From NCBI GenBank assembly GCA_016702545.1, contig JADJDT010000042.1, positions 124,001 through 188,000 on the forward strand: a DNA stretch of 64,000 nt, in the 5' to 3' direction. Each line of letters starts with the position of its first letter. The first letter of the stretch is position 1. Under the pieces are notes generated by a model, which was not told the origin of the DNA, did not search any database, and worked only from the letters and a program-made list of their open reading frames with translations. Below are positions 43,190 through 52,037 of this stretch, one piece after another. The position numbers were made by a program, and so were the translations under genes. This stretch comes from Pseudomonadota bacterium. Its GTDB lineage: Bacteria; Myxococcota_A; Polyangia; GCA-2747355.

Positions 43190-45589
43190 TCAATTGCGCA
43201 GCGGCTTGCCGTGCTCGAGCATGTGCTGGATCCGTTGCTGGGTCTTGGGCTCGGCCACCAGCGACATGAAGGCCTCGCGCTCGAGCTCGAGGATGCGCTG
43301 TTGGTCGACGTGGCAGCGCATCGAGGTATCGCCGCCGCAGAGCACGTGGGCGATCTTGCCGGCGATCATCGCCTCGTGGGCCGTAACGCGCTGGCCCTGC
43401 CGCAGGTCATCGACGAACCAGCGGAAGTTCGCCGCCCCATTGGCGCCCGGCAGCCGCAGCTTGAGCGGTCGGGGGCGCCGGTAGCCGGCGCGCGCCAGCC
43501 CCAGCACGCGCTGCTTGGCCTCGTAGAGCAGCAGCTCGCGGTTGAAGCCCACGCTGTCGTGCGGCCGCAGATAGCCCAGGCGCCGGGCCTCCTCGGCGCC
43601 GGTCGAGACCTTCGCCATCGCGATCGCGCTGAAGGCCTGCCGCAGCTGCGGCAGCGGGTCGATCCCCGGGTCGTCGGGCAGCCCGCCGCACCAACGCTCC
43701 AGCAGGCCCCAGCAGCCGCCCCCCGCCGGCAGCAGCCCGACGCCGATCTCGACCAGACCGAGGTAGGTCTCCGCGTGCGCGTGCACCGCATCGGCGCCCA
43801 TCAGCAGCTCGGTCCCGCCGCCGAGCGCCAGCCCGGCGGGTGCCGCGACGACCGGGACGCCGCACTGGCGCATGCGTAGCGTGGCCCGCTGCAGCTCGCG
43901 CACCAGCTGCTCGATCGTCGGCCACTGCTGCTGCGTGGCGGCCACCAGAATGGCGAAGAGGTTGGCTCCGGCGCAGAAGGCGCGCGGATGTTCGTTGCCC
44001 ACCACGAGGCCGGCCCAGCCCTCGTCCTCGGCGCGATCGATGGCGCGATGCAACAGGCCGATCACGTCGCCGTCGAGCGCGTTCATCTTGGTGTGGAACT
44101 CGAGGCCGAGCACGCCGTCGCCGAGATCGTAGAGCGAGGCGCCGGCGTTGCGCTCGAGCTCGCCGTGCGTGACGCGCAGCGCGGGCAGCGAGATCTGGCG
44201 CGGGTCGCGCGGGCAGGGCTGCGGCGCGGCCGTGGCGAAATCGTAGTAGGTCGGCCGCGCGGCGTCCCCGCCGTAGAAGCCGCTCGCGCCCGAGGCCAGC
44301 AGCCGCTCGACGCGCTCGGGCACGACCAGACCCTCGCGACGCATGCGCTCCACGCTGGCGCCGACGCCGATCGCGTCCCAGAGCTCGAAGGGCCCGAGCT
44401 CCCAGTTGAAGCCCCAGCGCAGCGCGCGGTCGATGTTGACCACGTCCTCGGCGATCTCGCCCAGGCGATTCGCCGCGTAGATCAGCGTGTGAGCGGTGGT
44501 GCGCCAGGCGAGCTGCGAGAGTCGATCGCCGTGGGCCAGCAGCTTGGCCACCCGCGGGCCGACCGCCTCGATCTTGCGCACCGCGCCGATCGAGTCGACT
44601 CGGACCTTCTGCGTCGGGTGATAGCCCAGCGTCTGCAGGTCGAGCGCGAGCAGCGCGGCGCCCTCCTTCCTGTAGAAGCCCTGGCCGGTCTTCTGCCCGA
44701 GCCAACGCCGCTCGACGAGCTGGCGCAGGAAGGTGGGGATGGCGAAGGTCGCGCGGCACTCGTCGTCGGGCAGGGCCTCGAAGCAGTTGGTGGCGACGTG
44801 GACCAGGGTGTCGAGGCCGACCAGGTCGGCCGTGCGGAAGACGGCGCTCTTGGGGCGACCCATCGGCTCACCGAAGAGCGCATCGATCTCCTCGACGGTG
44901 AAGCCCTCGCGCTCGGCCTCGTGCAGCAGGTACATCAGGCCGTAGGTGCCGATGCGGTTGGCGACGAAGTTGGGGGTGTCCTTGCCCCAGACGATGCCCT
45001 TGCCCAGCACGTCGCGTCCGAGCGCGGCCATCGCCTCGAGCAGGGCAGGGTCGGTGTCGGGGCCGGCGACCAGCTCCAGCAGGCTCATGTAGCGCACGGG
45101 GTTGAAGAAGTGGGTCACGAGGAAGTGGCGCGCGAAGTCCGCGCTGCGGCCCGCGATCAGCTGGGCGATCCGCAGGCCGGAGGTGTTGGAGCTGATCCAG
45201 CTCCCGGGCCGGCGCAGCGCGTCGATCCGCGCGAAGAGCTCACGCTTGATCTCGAGCTGTTCGGCGACGGCCTCGATCACCCAGTCGCATTCGGCGATGC
45301 GATCGAGGTGATCCTCGAAGTTGCCGACCTCGATCAGCGCGGCGTCGGCGGGATCGTGAAAGACGGCGGGCTTGCTGCGGGCCGCCTGCTGCAACGCGTT
45401 GATCGCCAGGCGGTTGCGTCCGGCGTGACCGCTGTCGCGCGCGCTCTTGCGCTCGGCGTTCGGCGGGCTCGCGGGGGGCACGATGTCGAGCAGCAGCACC
45501 TCGAGGCCCGCGCCGCGCAGATGCGCCGCAATGCCCGTGCCCATCACCCCCGCGCCGAGCACGGCCACGCGCCGGATTCTCTTGGCCAT
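43190..45589 (-). CDS. 3-hydroxyacyl-CoA dehydrogenase/enoyl-CoA hydratase (FadN/FadB-type)
   Basis: About 799 residues from the ATG at 45589, with ggagg 6 bases upstream; the frame extends to 45700 but MAKRIRRVAVLGAGVMGTGIAAHL is the natural start. Residues ~5-300 form the Rossmann 3-hydroxyacyl-CoA dehydrogenase, with SNTSGLRIAQL and THFFNPVRYMSLLELV. A C-terminal dehydrogenase domain follows, and residues ~490-720 carry the crotonase fold (NEHPRAFCAGANLFAI; GLALGGGTELLMGADAVHAHAETYLGLVEIGVGLLPAGGG), with the oxyanion pair in GAN and GGG. The order HCDH first, ECH last matches Bacillus FadN rather than E. coli FadB. With the adjacent thiolase it forms a beta-oxidation module. The ECH domain keeps the usual catalytic Glu positions only loosely. 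Confidence 0.93.
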   Translation of the reverse strand: MAKRIRRVAVLGAGVMGTGIAAHLRGAGLEVLLLDIVPPASPPNAERKSARDSGHAGRNRLAINALQQAARSKPAVFHDPADAALIEVGNFEDHLDRIAECDWVIEAVAEQLEIKRELFARIDALRRPGSWISSNTSGLRIAQLIAGRSADFARHFLVTHFFNPVRYMSLLELVAGPDTDPALLEAMAALGRDVLGKGIVWGKDTPNFVANRIGTYGLMYLLHEAEREGFTVEEIDALFGEPMGRPKSAVFRTADLVGLDTLVHVATNCFEALPDDECRATFAIPTFLRQLVERRWLGQKTGQGFYRKEGAALLALDLQTLGYHPTQKVRVDSIGAVRKIEAVGPRVAKLLAHGDRLSQLAWRTTAHTLIYAANRLGEIAEDVVNIDRALRWGFNWELGPFELWDAIGVGASVERMRREGLVVPERVERLLASGASGFYGGDAARPTYYDFATAAPQPCPRDPRQISLPALRVTHGELERNAGASLYDLGDGVLGLEFHTKMNALDGDVIGLLHRAIDRAEDEGWAGLVVGNEHPRAFCAGANLFAILVAATQQQWPTIEQLVRELQRATLRMRQCGVPVVAAPAGLALGGGTELLMGADAVHAHAETYLGLVEIGVGLLPAGGGCWGLLERWCGGLPDDPGIDPLPQLRQAFSAIAMAKVSTGAEEARRLGYLRPHDSVGFNRELLLYEAKQRVLGLARAGYRRPRPLKLRLPGANGAANFRWFVDDLRQGQRVTAHEAMIAGKIAHVLCGGDTSMRCHVDQQRILELEREAFMSLVAEPKTQQRIQHMLEHGKPLRN

Positions 45590-45730
45590 CGTGATCCTCC
45601 GCCGAAACGGCGCTGAGGATAACAAGCCCGGTCCCCACTGAACAGCAGCGGCCTCTTCGCCGGGCGCGGATCCCGGCGGTCGGGGCTGGCGAGGTCGCAA
45701 TCGGGGAAGAAGGGGGCGTAAGCGCGGGGC

Positions 45731-47647
45731 TCAGGCGCTCGGATGGGCGGCGATGACCTCGAGGAAGGTCGGACCGAAGCGTTCGGTCTTCTGCGGGCCG
45801 AAGCCGGGCACCTGCTGCAGTGCGGCGCCATCGCGCGGGCGCTGGCGGGCAAGCTCGCGCAGGGTGCGATCGTGCGCCACCACATAGGCGGGTACCCCGA
45901 GGCCTTGGGACAGCGCCAGGCGCGCGGCGCGCAGGGCCTCGAAGAGCGACTGGGCGGCCGCGTCGAGCGTGGTCTCGTCGGCGGGGTGGGCCGCCGCTGA
46001 CGACTTGAGCTCGGCGCGGACCGAGCGGCTCGCGCGGGGCAGGGCGCTGGGCGTGGTCGCCGGCGGTGGCTGCCAGCGCGCCGGTCGCTCACCGCGCATC
46101 ACGGCGACGCCATCGCGCGTCAGGTGCACCAGCGGCCGCTCTTCGCCGGAGAAGGCGACCCAGCCCGCGGTCACGCAGCGCGACAGGGCGCGTTGGATCC
46201 ACTCCGGCGGCCGGTCGCGCAGTCGCCCGAAGGTCGGCACCTGGTGGAGGGACAGCCGCTCGAGGCGCTCCTCGGGGTCACCATGCAGCAGGCGCACGGC
46301 CTGCTTCAGGCCGAAGCGACGGTCGATGCGCGCGACGCCCGAGAGCAGGATGCGGGCGAGCTGCGGATCGGCCTGCTCGGTCTCGGCGCGCGCGTCGAGG
46401 GTGGTGCAGACATCGCAGCGACCGCAGCCGGCGAGCGTCTCGGCCTCGTCGCCGAAGTAGCGCAGGATCGCATCGTGGCGGCAGCTACCGCCCTCGGCCC
46501 AGCGGATCAGCTCGAGAAAGAGGTTCCACTTGTGCGCGATGATCTCGGCGTCAGGCACCGCCCCGTCGATCGGGCGATCGAGCAGGCGCCGCCGCAGCGG
46601 TAGATCTTGCTGCGACCAACACAGCAGGCCGAGGGCGTCGTGGCCGTCGCGACCGGCGCGGCCGACCTCCTGGTAGTAGGCCTCGAGCGATCCCGGTGGG
46701 CCGAGGTGGATCACCGCCCGGACGTCCGCCCGGTCGATGCCCATGCCGAAGGCGTTGGTGGCGCAGACGATCTCGGCGGTGCCCGCGGTGAAGGCCCGCT
46801 GGGCGGTGGCGCGTGCTTCGGCCTCGAGGCCCGCGTGATAGACGACGGCCCGCCAGCCGGCGCTCGCCAGCCGCGCGCCGCTCTCGTCGGCCAAGCGGCG
46901 GGTGGGGGTGTAGAGAATCGCTGCACCGCGCTCCTGCCGCGGCGCCCCGAGCGCTTCGCCGAGCGCGGCATCGACCTGGGCCGTACGCTGGCGGGCGCCC
47001 GCGACCTCGACCGCGCGCAGCGCCAGATTCGGCCGCGCGAAGCCGCGCACGAGCTGGGGCGTGGTCGGTGGCAGGCCGAGGCGGGCCACGATCTCGTCGC
47101 GCACGACCGGCGTGGCGGTGGCAGTGCAGGCCAGCACGTGGCGTGGCGCCAGCTCGCGCACCAGCGCGCCGAGCTGGAGGTAGTCGCGACGGAAGTCGTG
47201 ACCCCACTCGCTGATGCAGTGGGCCTCGTCGATGGCGACGAGGGGACACTCGAGGGCTGCGAGGCGCTGGCGGAAGTCGTGCGAGGTCAAGCGCTCCGGC
47301 GCCACGTAGACCAGCCGAAAGGCGCCGCGCGCCAGCTGCGCCAGGCGCTCGCGGACGGTGGCGGGGTCGAGGGTCGAGGCGAGATAGGTGGCGGCGACGC
47401 CGCGCGCCTCGAGCGCGGCGACCTGGTCCTGCATCAGCGCGATCAGCGGCGAGACCACCAGCGTGGTGCCGGGCAGCACCAGCGCGGGCAGCTGGTAGCA
47501 GAGGCTCTTGCCACCGCCGGTCGGCGCGACGAGCAGCAAACGACCGCGGTCGAAGAGCTGCTCAATCGCCTCGCGCTGGCCCGGGCGAAAGGCCGCGTAG
47601 CCCAGGCGCGTCAGCGCGCTATCGATGGCCTGCGGCGACGGAGACAT
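45731..47647 (-). CDS. recQ: ATP-dependent DNA helicase RecQ
   Basis: A 638-residue helicase from ATG 47647; the open frame extends to 47962 but nothing before MSPSPQAIDSALTRLGY resembles RecQ. It has the Q-motif region FRPGQREAIEQLFDRG, Walker A VAPTGGGKSLCYQLPAL, DEAH box in AIDEAHCISEWGHDFRRDY, TATATPVV, GFARPNLAL, motif VI EVGRAGRDGHDALGLL, and a four-cysteine zinc site (SCRHDAILRYFGDE...GCGRCDVC). The last ~75 residues form an HRDC domain (SLFEALRAARLALSQGLGVPAYVV). RecQ unwinds recombination intermediates from 3' to 5'. It is divergent from aat and probably single. Confidence 0.96.
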   Translation of the reverse strand: MSPSPQAIDSALTRLGYAAFRPGQREAIEQLFDRGRLLLVAPTGGGKSLCYQLPALVLPGTTLVVSPLIALMQDQVAALEARGVAATYLASTLDPATVRERLAQLARGAFRLVYVAPERLTSHDFRQRLAALECPLVAIDEAHCISEWGHDFRRDYLQLGALVRELAPRHVLACTATATPVVRDEIVARLGLPPTTPQLVRGFARPNLALRAVEVAGARQRTAQVDAALGEALGAPRQERGAAILYTPTRRLADESGARLASAGWRAVVYHAGLEAEARATAQRAFTAGTAEIVCATNAFGMGIDRADVRAVIHLGPPGSLEAYYQEVGRAGRDGHDALGLLCWSQQDLPLRRRLLDRPIDGAVPDAEIIAHKWNLFLELIRWAEGGSCRHDAILRYFGDEAETLAGCGRCDVCTTLDARAETEQADPQLARILLSGVARIDRRFGLKQAVRLLHGDPEERLERLSLHQVPTFGRLRDRPPEWIQRALSRCVTAGWVAFSGEERPLVHLTRDGVAVMRGERPARWQPPPATTPSALPRASRSVRAELKSSAAAHPADETTLDAAAQSLFEALRAARLALSQGLGVPAYVVAHDRTLRELARQRPRDGAALQQVPGFGPQKTERFGPTFLEVIAAHPSA

Positions 47648-47849
47648 GCTCTTTCTCGATCCCCTCCGAGCAGCGCTGGGCCCCGATCGCCGCGAGGGCG
47701 ACGAGGCCCCCGGCCCTCTTCGGCTCTTGGTACACGAAGAGTGCCGCGGGCACCAGCGTCCGGGTGCGGGCGTGTTCGGGTGCGGGCATCCGAGCGCCCG
47801 GCGCGGACTCGCAAACGTTTCGACCACGGCTCGCAGTACACTAGCTCGT

Positions 47850-48722
47850 ATGCCTCGCCGCTCGCTCGCCGCTGCTGCCTCACCCGAGTTGCGGGCCCAC
47901 GGCTTCGGTGAGCCAAAGCTGGTAGGTGCCGAGGGCATCGTGGCGGTCGGCGGGGCGTTCACCGTCGAGCGGCTGCTGGTGGCCTACCGGCACGGCATCT
48001 TTCCCTGGGACGGCGATCCGGTGCGCTGGTGCTGCCCGGACCCGCGCTCGATCTTCTGGAAGGTGCGCCTGCCGCGCCGGCTGGGCAAGAGCGTGCGACG
48101 GCACCAGCTGCGCGTCACCTTCGACGAGGACTTCGAGGGCGTGATTCGCGCCTGCGCCGAGCACCATCGCAGCGAAAAAGGCACCTGGATCACGCCGCAG
48201 TTCATCGCCGGCTACGTCGCGCTGCACGCGGCGGGTCATGCCCATAGCGTCGAGGTCTGGCAGGGCGACCGGCTGGTGGGGGGGCTCTACGGCGTGCAGC
48301 TCAATGGGATGTTCGCCGGCGAGTCGATGTTTCACCGGGTCACGGACGCCTCGAAGGTGGCCTTCGCCGCGCTGGTGCACCAGCTCCAGGCCGTCGGCAC
48401 GGTGCTCTTCGACTGCCAGGCGATCAACCTCCACACCCATCGGCTCGGCGCCGCGTTGGTCGCGCGCGCCGACTACCTGCGCATGTTGGCCTTCGCCTTG
48501 GGGGTCGCGACGCGAGGCGACGGCGAACGTTGGCCGCGGAGCGGACACTGCGACCTGCGCCTCAGCGGGCTAAAGGACGCCGTGCCAGACCAGCCCGGGG
48601 ACGCTGCCGGCACCCGGCGGGCCGGCCTGCAACCAGGTCGGTTGGAGGCGCCAGCGGCGCCAGAGCGGCGCCTGCGCTTCTGGTCGCTGGAGACTGAGTC
48701 CGGCGATGCCGGTGCCGAATGA
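47850..48722 (+). CDS. aat: Leucyl/phenylalanyl-tRNA-protein transferase
   Basis: A 290-residue protein from ATG 47850, which falls just after TACACT (47837-47842), so translation may be leaderless. The family core is clear: LLVAYRHGIFPWDGDPVRWCCPDPRSIF, ITPQFIAGYVALHAAGHAHSVEVW, GGLYGVQLNGMFAGESMFHRVTDASK, FDCQAINLHTHRLGAALVARADYLRML. The enzyme transfers Leu or Phe from tRNA to N-terminal Arg or Lys and marks proteins for ClpAP. Normal Aat ends near GERW (~residue 235); here the frame runs on ~55 residues, overlapping the convergent gene at 48570 by 153 bases. The tail has no counterpart in the family and may reflect a missing or extra base; a TAA in another frame lies at 48571. Confidence 0.93.
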   Translation: MPRRSLAAAASPELRAHGFGEPKLVGAEGIVAVGGAFTVERLLVAYRHGIFPWDGDPVRWCCPDPRSIFWKVRLPRRLGKSVRRHQLRVTFDEDFEGVIRACAEHHRSEKGTWITPQFIAGYVALHAAGHAHSVEVWQGDRLVGGLYGVQLNGMFAGESMFHRVTDASKVAFAALVHQLQAVGTVLFDCQAINLHTHRLGAALVARADYLRMLAFALGVATRGDGERWPRSGHCDLRLSGLKDAVPDQPGDAAGTRRAGLQPGRLEAPAAPERRLRFWSLETESGDAGAE

Positions 48723-49106
48723 CAGCACGCCGAAGCAGATGGTCAGGTGGCCGCCGACCTGGGTGGCAGCGCCACCGTGACGGACCAGCAGCATGCCGCC
48801 GCCGCCCATCAGGGCGCCGGCCAGCAGATTGATCCACCCCCAGGCGCCCGTGTGCTCGCGCCGGACGAGGTGCGCCAGACTGCCGACGCCGGCGCCCACG
48901 GCCGCTGCTGCGCCGAAGGCGCCGAGGGTCGCGCCGGCGATCCGCCCGGCGCTCGGGCCCCTCGATGGGACGGGCGGGTCGGCCGCGCGTGCCGGCCCAG
49001 TCCAGCACAGCAGAGTCGCCACCACGATCGCGCAGCCGGTCCTGGTAGCGCGTCCGCGTCGTGCACGATGCGCCTCGCGCGCGCTGGTTGTGATCAGGTC
49101 CGACAT
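48570..49106 (-). CDS. Small membrane protein with signal peptide, unknown function
   Basis: A 178-residue product from ATG 49106; the open frame continues to 49313 but MSDLITTSAREA begins the more plausible protein. A signal sequence (CAIVVATLLCWTGPARA) is followed by three glycine-rich hydrophobic stretches (RIAGATLGAFGAAAAVGAGVG, GWINLLAGALMGGGGMLL, LTICFGVLSFGTGIAGLSLQ) that look like packed helices of an inner-membrane protein. The last ~35 residues are antisense to the end of aat. No family recognised. Confidence 0.6.
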   Translation of the reverse strand: MSDLITTSAREAHRARRGRATRTGCAIVVATLLCWTGPARAADPPVPSRGPSAGRIAGATLGAFGAAAAVGAGVGSLAHLVRREHTGAWGWINLLAGALMGGGGMLLVRHGGAATQVGGHLTICFGVLSFGTGIAGLSLQRPEAQAPLWRRWRLQPTWLQAGPPGAGSVPGLVWHGVL

Positions 49107-49286
49107 CGGCCTGCAGCGTAGCGCCCATGCTCCAAGCTGCCAACTTGCCGCGCGGGAGCGCCTCGGCAAGAGCAGTGGCCCAGCGCGATCGACCTGACCG
49201 GAGGGCCGCGGAACTCCGCCGGGGCTGCGGGGGTAAGCCACAAGACCCCGATCAAGATCGCGCGCCCTAGCCTCATAAATTACACG

Positions 49287-49292
49287 TTGACA
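49287..49292 (+). promoter_or_regulatory. Candidate -35 element of the NAM-repeat gene
   Basis: A perfect TTGACA in an A+T-rich patch 70 bases before the ATG at 49362. A -10 at proper spacing (cacagt, 49311-49316) is poor, so this is tentative. Confidence 0.3.
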
Positions 49293-49361
49293 GGAATACG
49301 TGCGCGCAAGCACAGTAAGAAAATGATTTGTACGTCACGCCCGTCACGCCAGGAGGTCGTC

Positions 49362-49904
49362 ATGAGGAAGTCCAAGCCGGGCCGAGGGTTCGCGGCTCCA
49401 CTGCAGGCGCTGGCCGCGTGGACCGGCCTGGCGCTGTTGGCGACCGGCTGCGCGGCGCCGCTGAGCGATGACAGCGCGCTGACGCCGCCCGTGGCGAGCC
49501 GCGGCCAGGCCGCCACCAACGCCGGCAACGCGATGAACGCGATGAACGCGATGAACGCGATGAACGCGATGAACGCGATGAACGCGATGAACGCGATGAA
49601 CGCGATGAACGCGATGAACGCGATGAACGCGATGAACAGCGATGTGATGGTCCCGGCGTTGGGGTCAGGGACCAACGCGATGAACGCGATGAACGCGATG
49701 AACGCGATGAACGCGATGAACGCGATGAACGCGATGAACGCGATGAACACCGTCAACCTGGGCACCGTGTTCGCGCAGACCACGGTGATCGAGAACCTTG
49801 GGCCTACACCTTCCAGCAGGTCGACAACCTCTGCCCGCCGACGCGGCTGCCCTACACCTTGCCCAACGGCACGGCCGTCGACCTCGTGCTGCCGAAGTTC
49901 CTGA
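49362..49904 (+). CDS. N-terminal segment of a secreted NAM-repeat/RCC1 protein (frameshifted)
   Basis: Starts at ATG 49362, with aggagg 5 bases upstream. A lipoprotein signal peptide (LAAWTGLALLATGCAAP) is followed by a disordered stretch, then 12 and 8 copies of Asn-Ala-Met separated by 13 residues (NSDVMVPALGSGT). The sequence TVNLGTVFAQTTVIENL ends at ~49797, after which this frame becomes Ser/Pro/Arg-rich nonsense and stops at 49904. The natural continuation WAYTFQQVDNLCPPTR begins one frame away at 49799, so one base is missing at 49797-49799. What follows is given as the next two entries. The (NAM)n tracts probably form an extended or helical spacer on the cell surface; their function is unknown. 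Confidence 0.8.
   Translation: MRKSKPGRGFAAPLQALAAWTGLALLATGCAAPLSDDSALTPPVASRGQAATNAGNAMNAMNAMNAMNAMNAMNAMNAMNAMNAMNAMNAMNSDVMVPALGSGTNAMNAMNAMNAMNAMNAMNAMNAMNTVNLGTVFAQTTVIENLGPTPSSRSTTSARRRGCPTPCPTARPSTSCCRSS
49527..49634. repeat. Twelve identical 9-bp repeats coding for Asn-Ala-Met
   Basis: The unit aacgcgatg is repeated 12 times without a single base change (108 bases). Nine-base units keep the reading frame whatever the copy number. In one other forward frame each unit carries a TGA. Confidence 0.97.
49674..49745. repeat. Eight identical 9-bp repeats coding for Asn-Ala-Met
   Basis: A second block of the same aacgcgatg unit, eight perfect copies (72 bases), 39 bases after the first block. 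The spacer codes for 13 residues without NAM. Confidence 0.97.
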
Positions 49905-51436
49905 CGGTCATGGACAAGCTGGAGGTGGTCAAGGACGTCACCCAGGCCGAGGTCACGGTGACCATCACCGAGGGGACCACCCCCGTCGTCTACCGCGTGC
50001 TCTCGGCCCCGGCGTTGGCCTGCGCCGACCGCGCGTACCGGCCCTTCTTCCTCAGCCCCACCCCGGCGGGCACCAAGGTGTTCAAGAGCTACGAGGTGGC
50101 AGGCAACGACGGCGGCATCGCCTACATGTGCCTCAAGCTCAAGGACCCCACCAGCGGCCTGGCGAAGTACTTCTGCGGCAAGGGCATGATGGGCGAGGGC
50201 GTGACCGGCTACGCCCTCAAGCGCGGGACCCAGTCCCCGCGGCCCTTCTACATCTCGAGCTTGACCTGGGGCAACAACACCTGGACGCACCACTTCGAGT
50301 TCCTCAACGCCGGGCTCGGCTCGATCGCCGCGCGCTTCCCCGTCGGCAGCCAGACGGGCTACGCGCTGGACGAGGCCTGGAACCTCAACCCCCGCGACAC
50401 GCACAGCGACGGGACGAGCAAGCGCGCGGCCTACCTGGGTGCGCTGGCGCTCAAGACCTCGACCAACCGCAACGGCGTCTACGTCAGCCCCTACAAGAAC
50501 GCCAACGTCACCGGCGCCAAGGCCTTCGTCGCCAGCGAGCTCAACCAGTGCGAGCCCGGCTACAAGACCTACCCCGACGTGGCCGCTGACGGCACGCTCG
50601 AGCAGACGATCCTGCCCAAGCTGTGGGTCAACGACTGGTACGCCAACCCGTACAACGGCTGTAGCTGGGCACAGGACTGGGCCCTGCCGACCGCCGCGCA
50701 GACGACGGTCAGCGGCTGCACCACCTTCGATATCAAGACCGCCAATCCCTTCCAGCTGGGCCTCAACCTCCACGACTCCGCCCAGCGCCGCTGCCCCACC
50801 TGGCAGGCCTGCGACGTCGGCTCCTTCTGCTGCGCCGCCAGCGTGGCGAGCGGGAGCCGGGCCACCTGCGTCGCCAAGAGCGATGGCACGGCCTGGTGCT
50901 GGGGCACGGACATGGGTGGCTCGCTCGGTGCCAACGTCCGCGGGCAACGCAAGACGACTGGCGTCCAGGTCGTCGTGCAGGACGGATCGCCGCTGCGCAA
51001 CGTGATCGAGATCGGGGGCCACGGCGGCAGCCACTTCTGCGCTCGACACGCCGACGGGACCGCGTGGTGCTGGGGCATCAACTTCGCCGGTAACGGCACC
51101 GCCTACGCGAAGCAGGTGGCCGGACTGGCCTCGGTGCAGCAGCTCGCTGCAGGAACCCAAGACCAACACGATTGCGCCGTGAAGACCGGCGGTACCCTCT
51201 GGTGCTGGGGCATTAACAACGTCGGGCAGCTCGGCAACGGCACCTCCACGAGCTCCACGACTCCCGTGCAGGTTAGCGCGCTCGGCTCGATGGTGGTCGA
51301 GGTTGCAACTGGAGCCATGCACACCTGTGCCCGCAAGAGCGACGGAACCGCCTGGTGCTGGGAACAAACGGCAGCGGGCAGCTTGGCTCGGGCAACACAG
51401 ATGACAGCCTCAGCCCCCGGCAAGTCACGGGGCTGA
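49859..51436 (+). CDS. Central segment of the NAM-repeat/RCC1 protein: novel domain plus first RCC1 repeats
   Basis: The real coding part of this frame begins at about 49799 (WAYTFQQVDNLCPP), before the first ATG at 49859. About 320 residues form a Cys-containing secreted domain not recognised by me (LPNGTAVDLVLPKFLTVMDKLEVVKDVTQAEVTVTI ... SLTWGNNTWTHHFEFLNAGLG ... CSWAQDWALPTAAQ). From ~50840 on, RCC1-type repeats appear: CVAKSDGTAWCWGTD, CARHADGTAWCWGIN, CAVKTGGTLWCWGINNVGQLGNG, CARKSDGTAWCW. These form seven-bladed propellers elsewhere, and secreted bacterial versions keep the C...DGT.WCWG signature. The frame is lost at ~51357, where tggtgctggg lacks one G. The product is therefore incomplete in the sequence as given. 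Confidence 0.8.
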   Translation: MPNGTAVDLVLPKFLTVMDKLEVVKDVTQAEVTVTITEGTTPVVYRVLSAPALACADRAYRPFFLSPTPAGTKVFKSYEVAGNDGGIAYMCLKLKDPTSGLAKYFCGKGMMGEGVTGYALKRGTQSPRPFYISSLTWGNNTWTHHFEFLNAGLGSIAARFPVGSQTGYALDEAWNLNPRDTHSDGTSKRAAYLGALALKTSTNRNGVYVSPYKNANVTGAKAFVASELNQCEPGYKTYPDVAADGTLEQTILPKLWVNDWYANPYNGCSWAQDWALPTAAQTTVSGCTTFDIKTANPFQLGLNLHDSAQRRCPTWQACDVGSFCCAASVASGSRATCVAKSDGTAWCWGTDMGGSLGANVRGQRKTTGVQVVVQDGSPLRNVIEIGGHGGSHFCARHADGTAWCWGINFAGNGTAYAKQVAGLASVQQLAAGTQDQHDCAVKTGGTLWCWGINNVGQLGNGTSTSSTTPVQVSALGSMVVEVATGAMHTCARKSDGTAWCWEQTAAGSLARATQMTASAPGKSRG

Positions 51437-51904
51437 GCTCCGTCAGCAGCATTCGCGCCACCTACTTTCGCTCCTGCGCCCTGAAGACTGACGGCACCCT
51501 CTGGTGCTGGGGGGCAAACAGCGGCGCCTTCGGTAACGGCTCATCAGCGAACTCCCCAATCCCGGTCCAGTCGGCGATCAGCGGGGTTGCCGAGGCAGCC
51601 CTCGGTCAGTCTCATGGCTGCGCACGCAAGCTGGATGGCACCGTCTGGTGTTGGGGGTCGAACAGCAGCGGCCAGCTCGGGACGGGCTCGACTAGTTCGC
51701 CGCGCAGTCAATCCCCAGCAGGTTACGGCGCTGGGCTCCAACGTCGGAGACATCACGGGCGGCGTCTGGCACACCTGCGCCCGCAAGAAGAGCGACGGCA
51801 AGGTCTGGTGCTGGGGTGGCAACGCGGACGATCAACTCGGCGTAGGGCCCATCGGGACGATGAGTCGGGTTCCCCTCGAGGTCACGGCCGTGACCTGCGA
51901 CTAG
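51355..51904 (+). pseudogene. C-terminal RCC1 repeats of the NAM-repeat protein, two frames
   Basis: From 51355 the RCC1 repeats continue in the third frame: GTNGSGQLGSGNTDDSLSPR, CALKTDGTLWCWGANSGAFGNG, CARKLDGTVWCWGSNSSGQLGTG. Near 51695-51710 they pass back to the previous frame: NPQQVTALGSNVGDI, CARKKSDGKVWCWGGNADDQLGVG, ending at TAG 51904. So at least three single-base changes break the gene. All fall between intact, well-conserved repeats, which fits sequencing or assembly error at least as well as decay. Repaired, the protein would have ~845 residues with six or seven RCC1 repeats. Confidence 0.75.
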
Positions 51905-52037
51905 CCCACCGGCTCCCGCCCGCGCATCCCCTCGGCCCGCTCTCCCGCTGCCTCCTTCCCTCCGCCCGCCCTCGCCTCAGCGCTCGGCCCCCGCACGGGG
52001 CCCTCGACCCAGGGGCGCGGACCATCGAGGATCGTCT

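Noticed and set aside
49527..49745. CRISPR array
   Set aside because: The repeats are contiguous 9-mers with no spacers, and no cas genes are near.
49280..51367. Minus-strand frame with (Phe-Ile-Ala)n tracts, as a hydrophobic membrane protein
   Set aside because: It is the complement of the aacgcgatg repeats; signal peptide, Shine-Dalgarno and RCC1 motifs are all on the plus strand.
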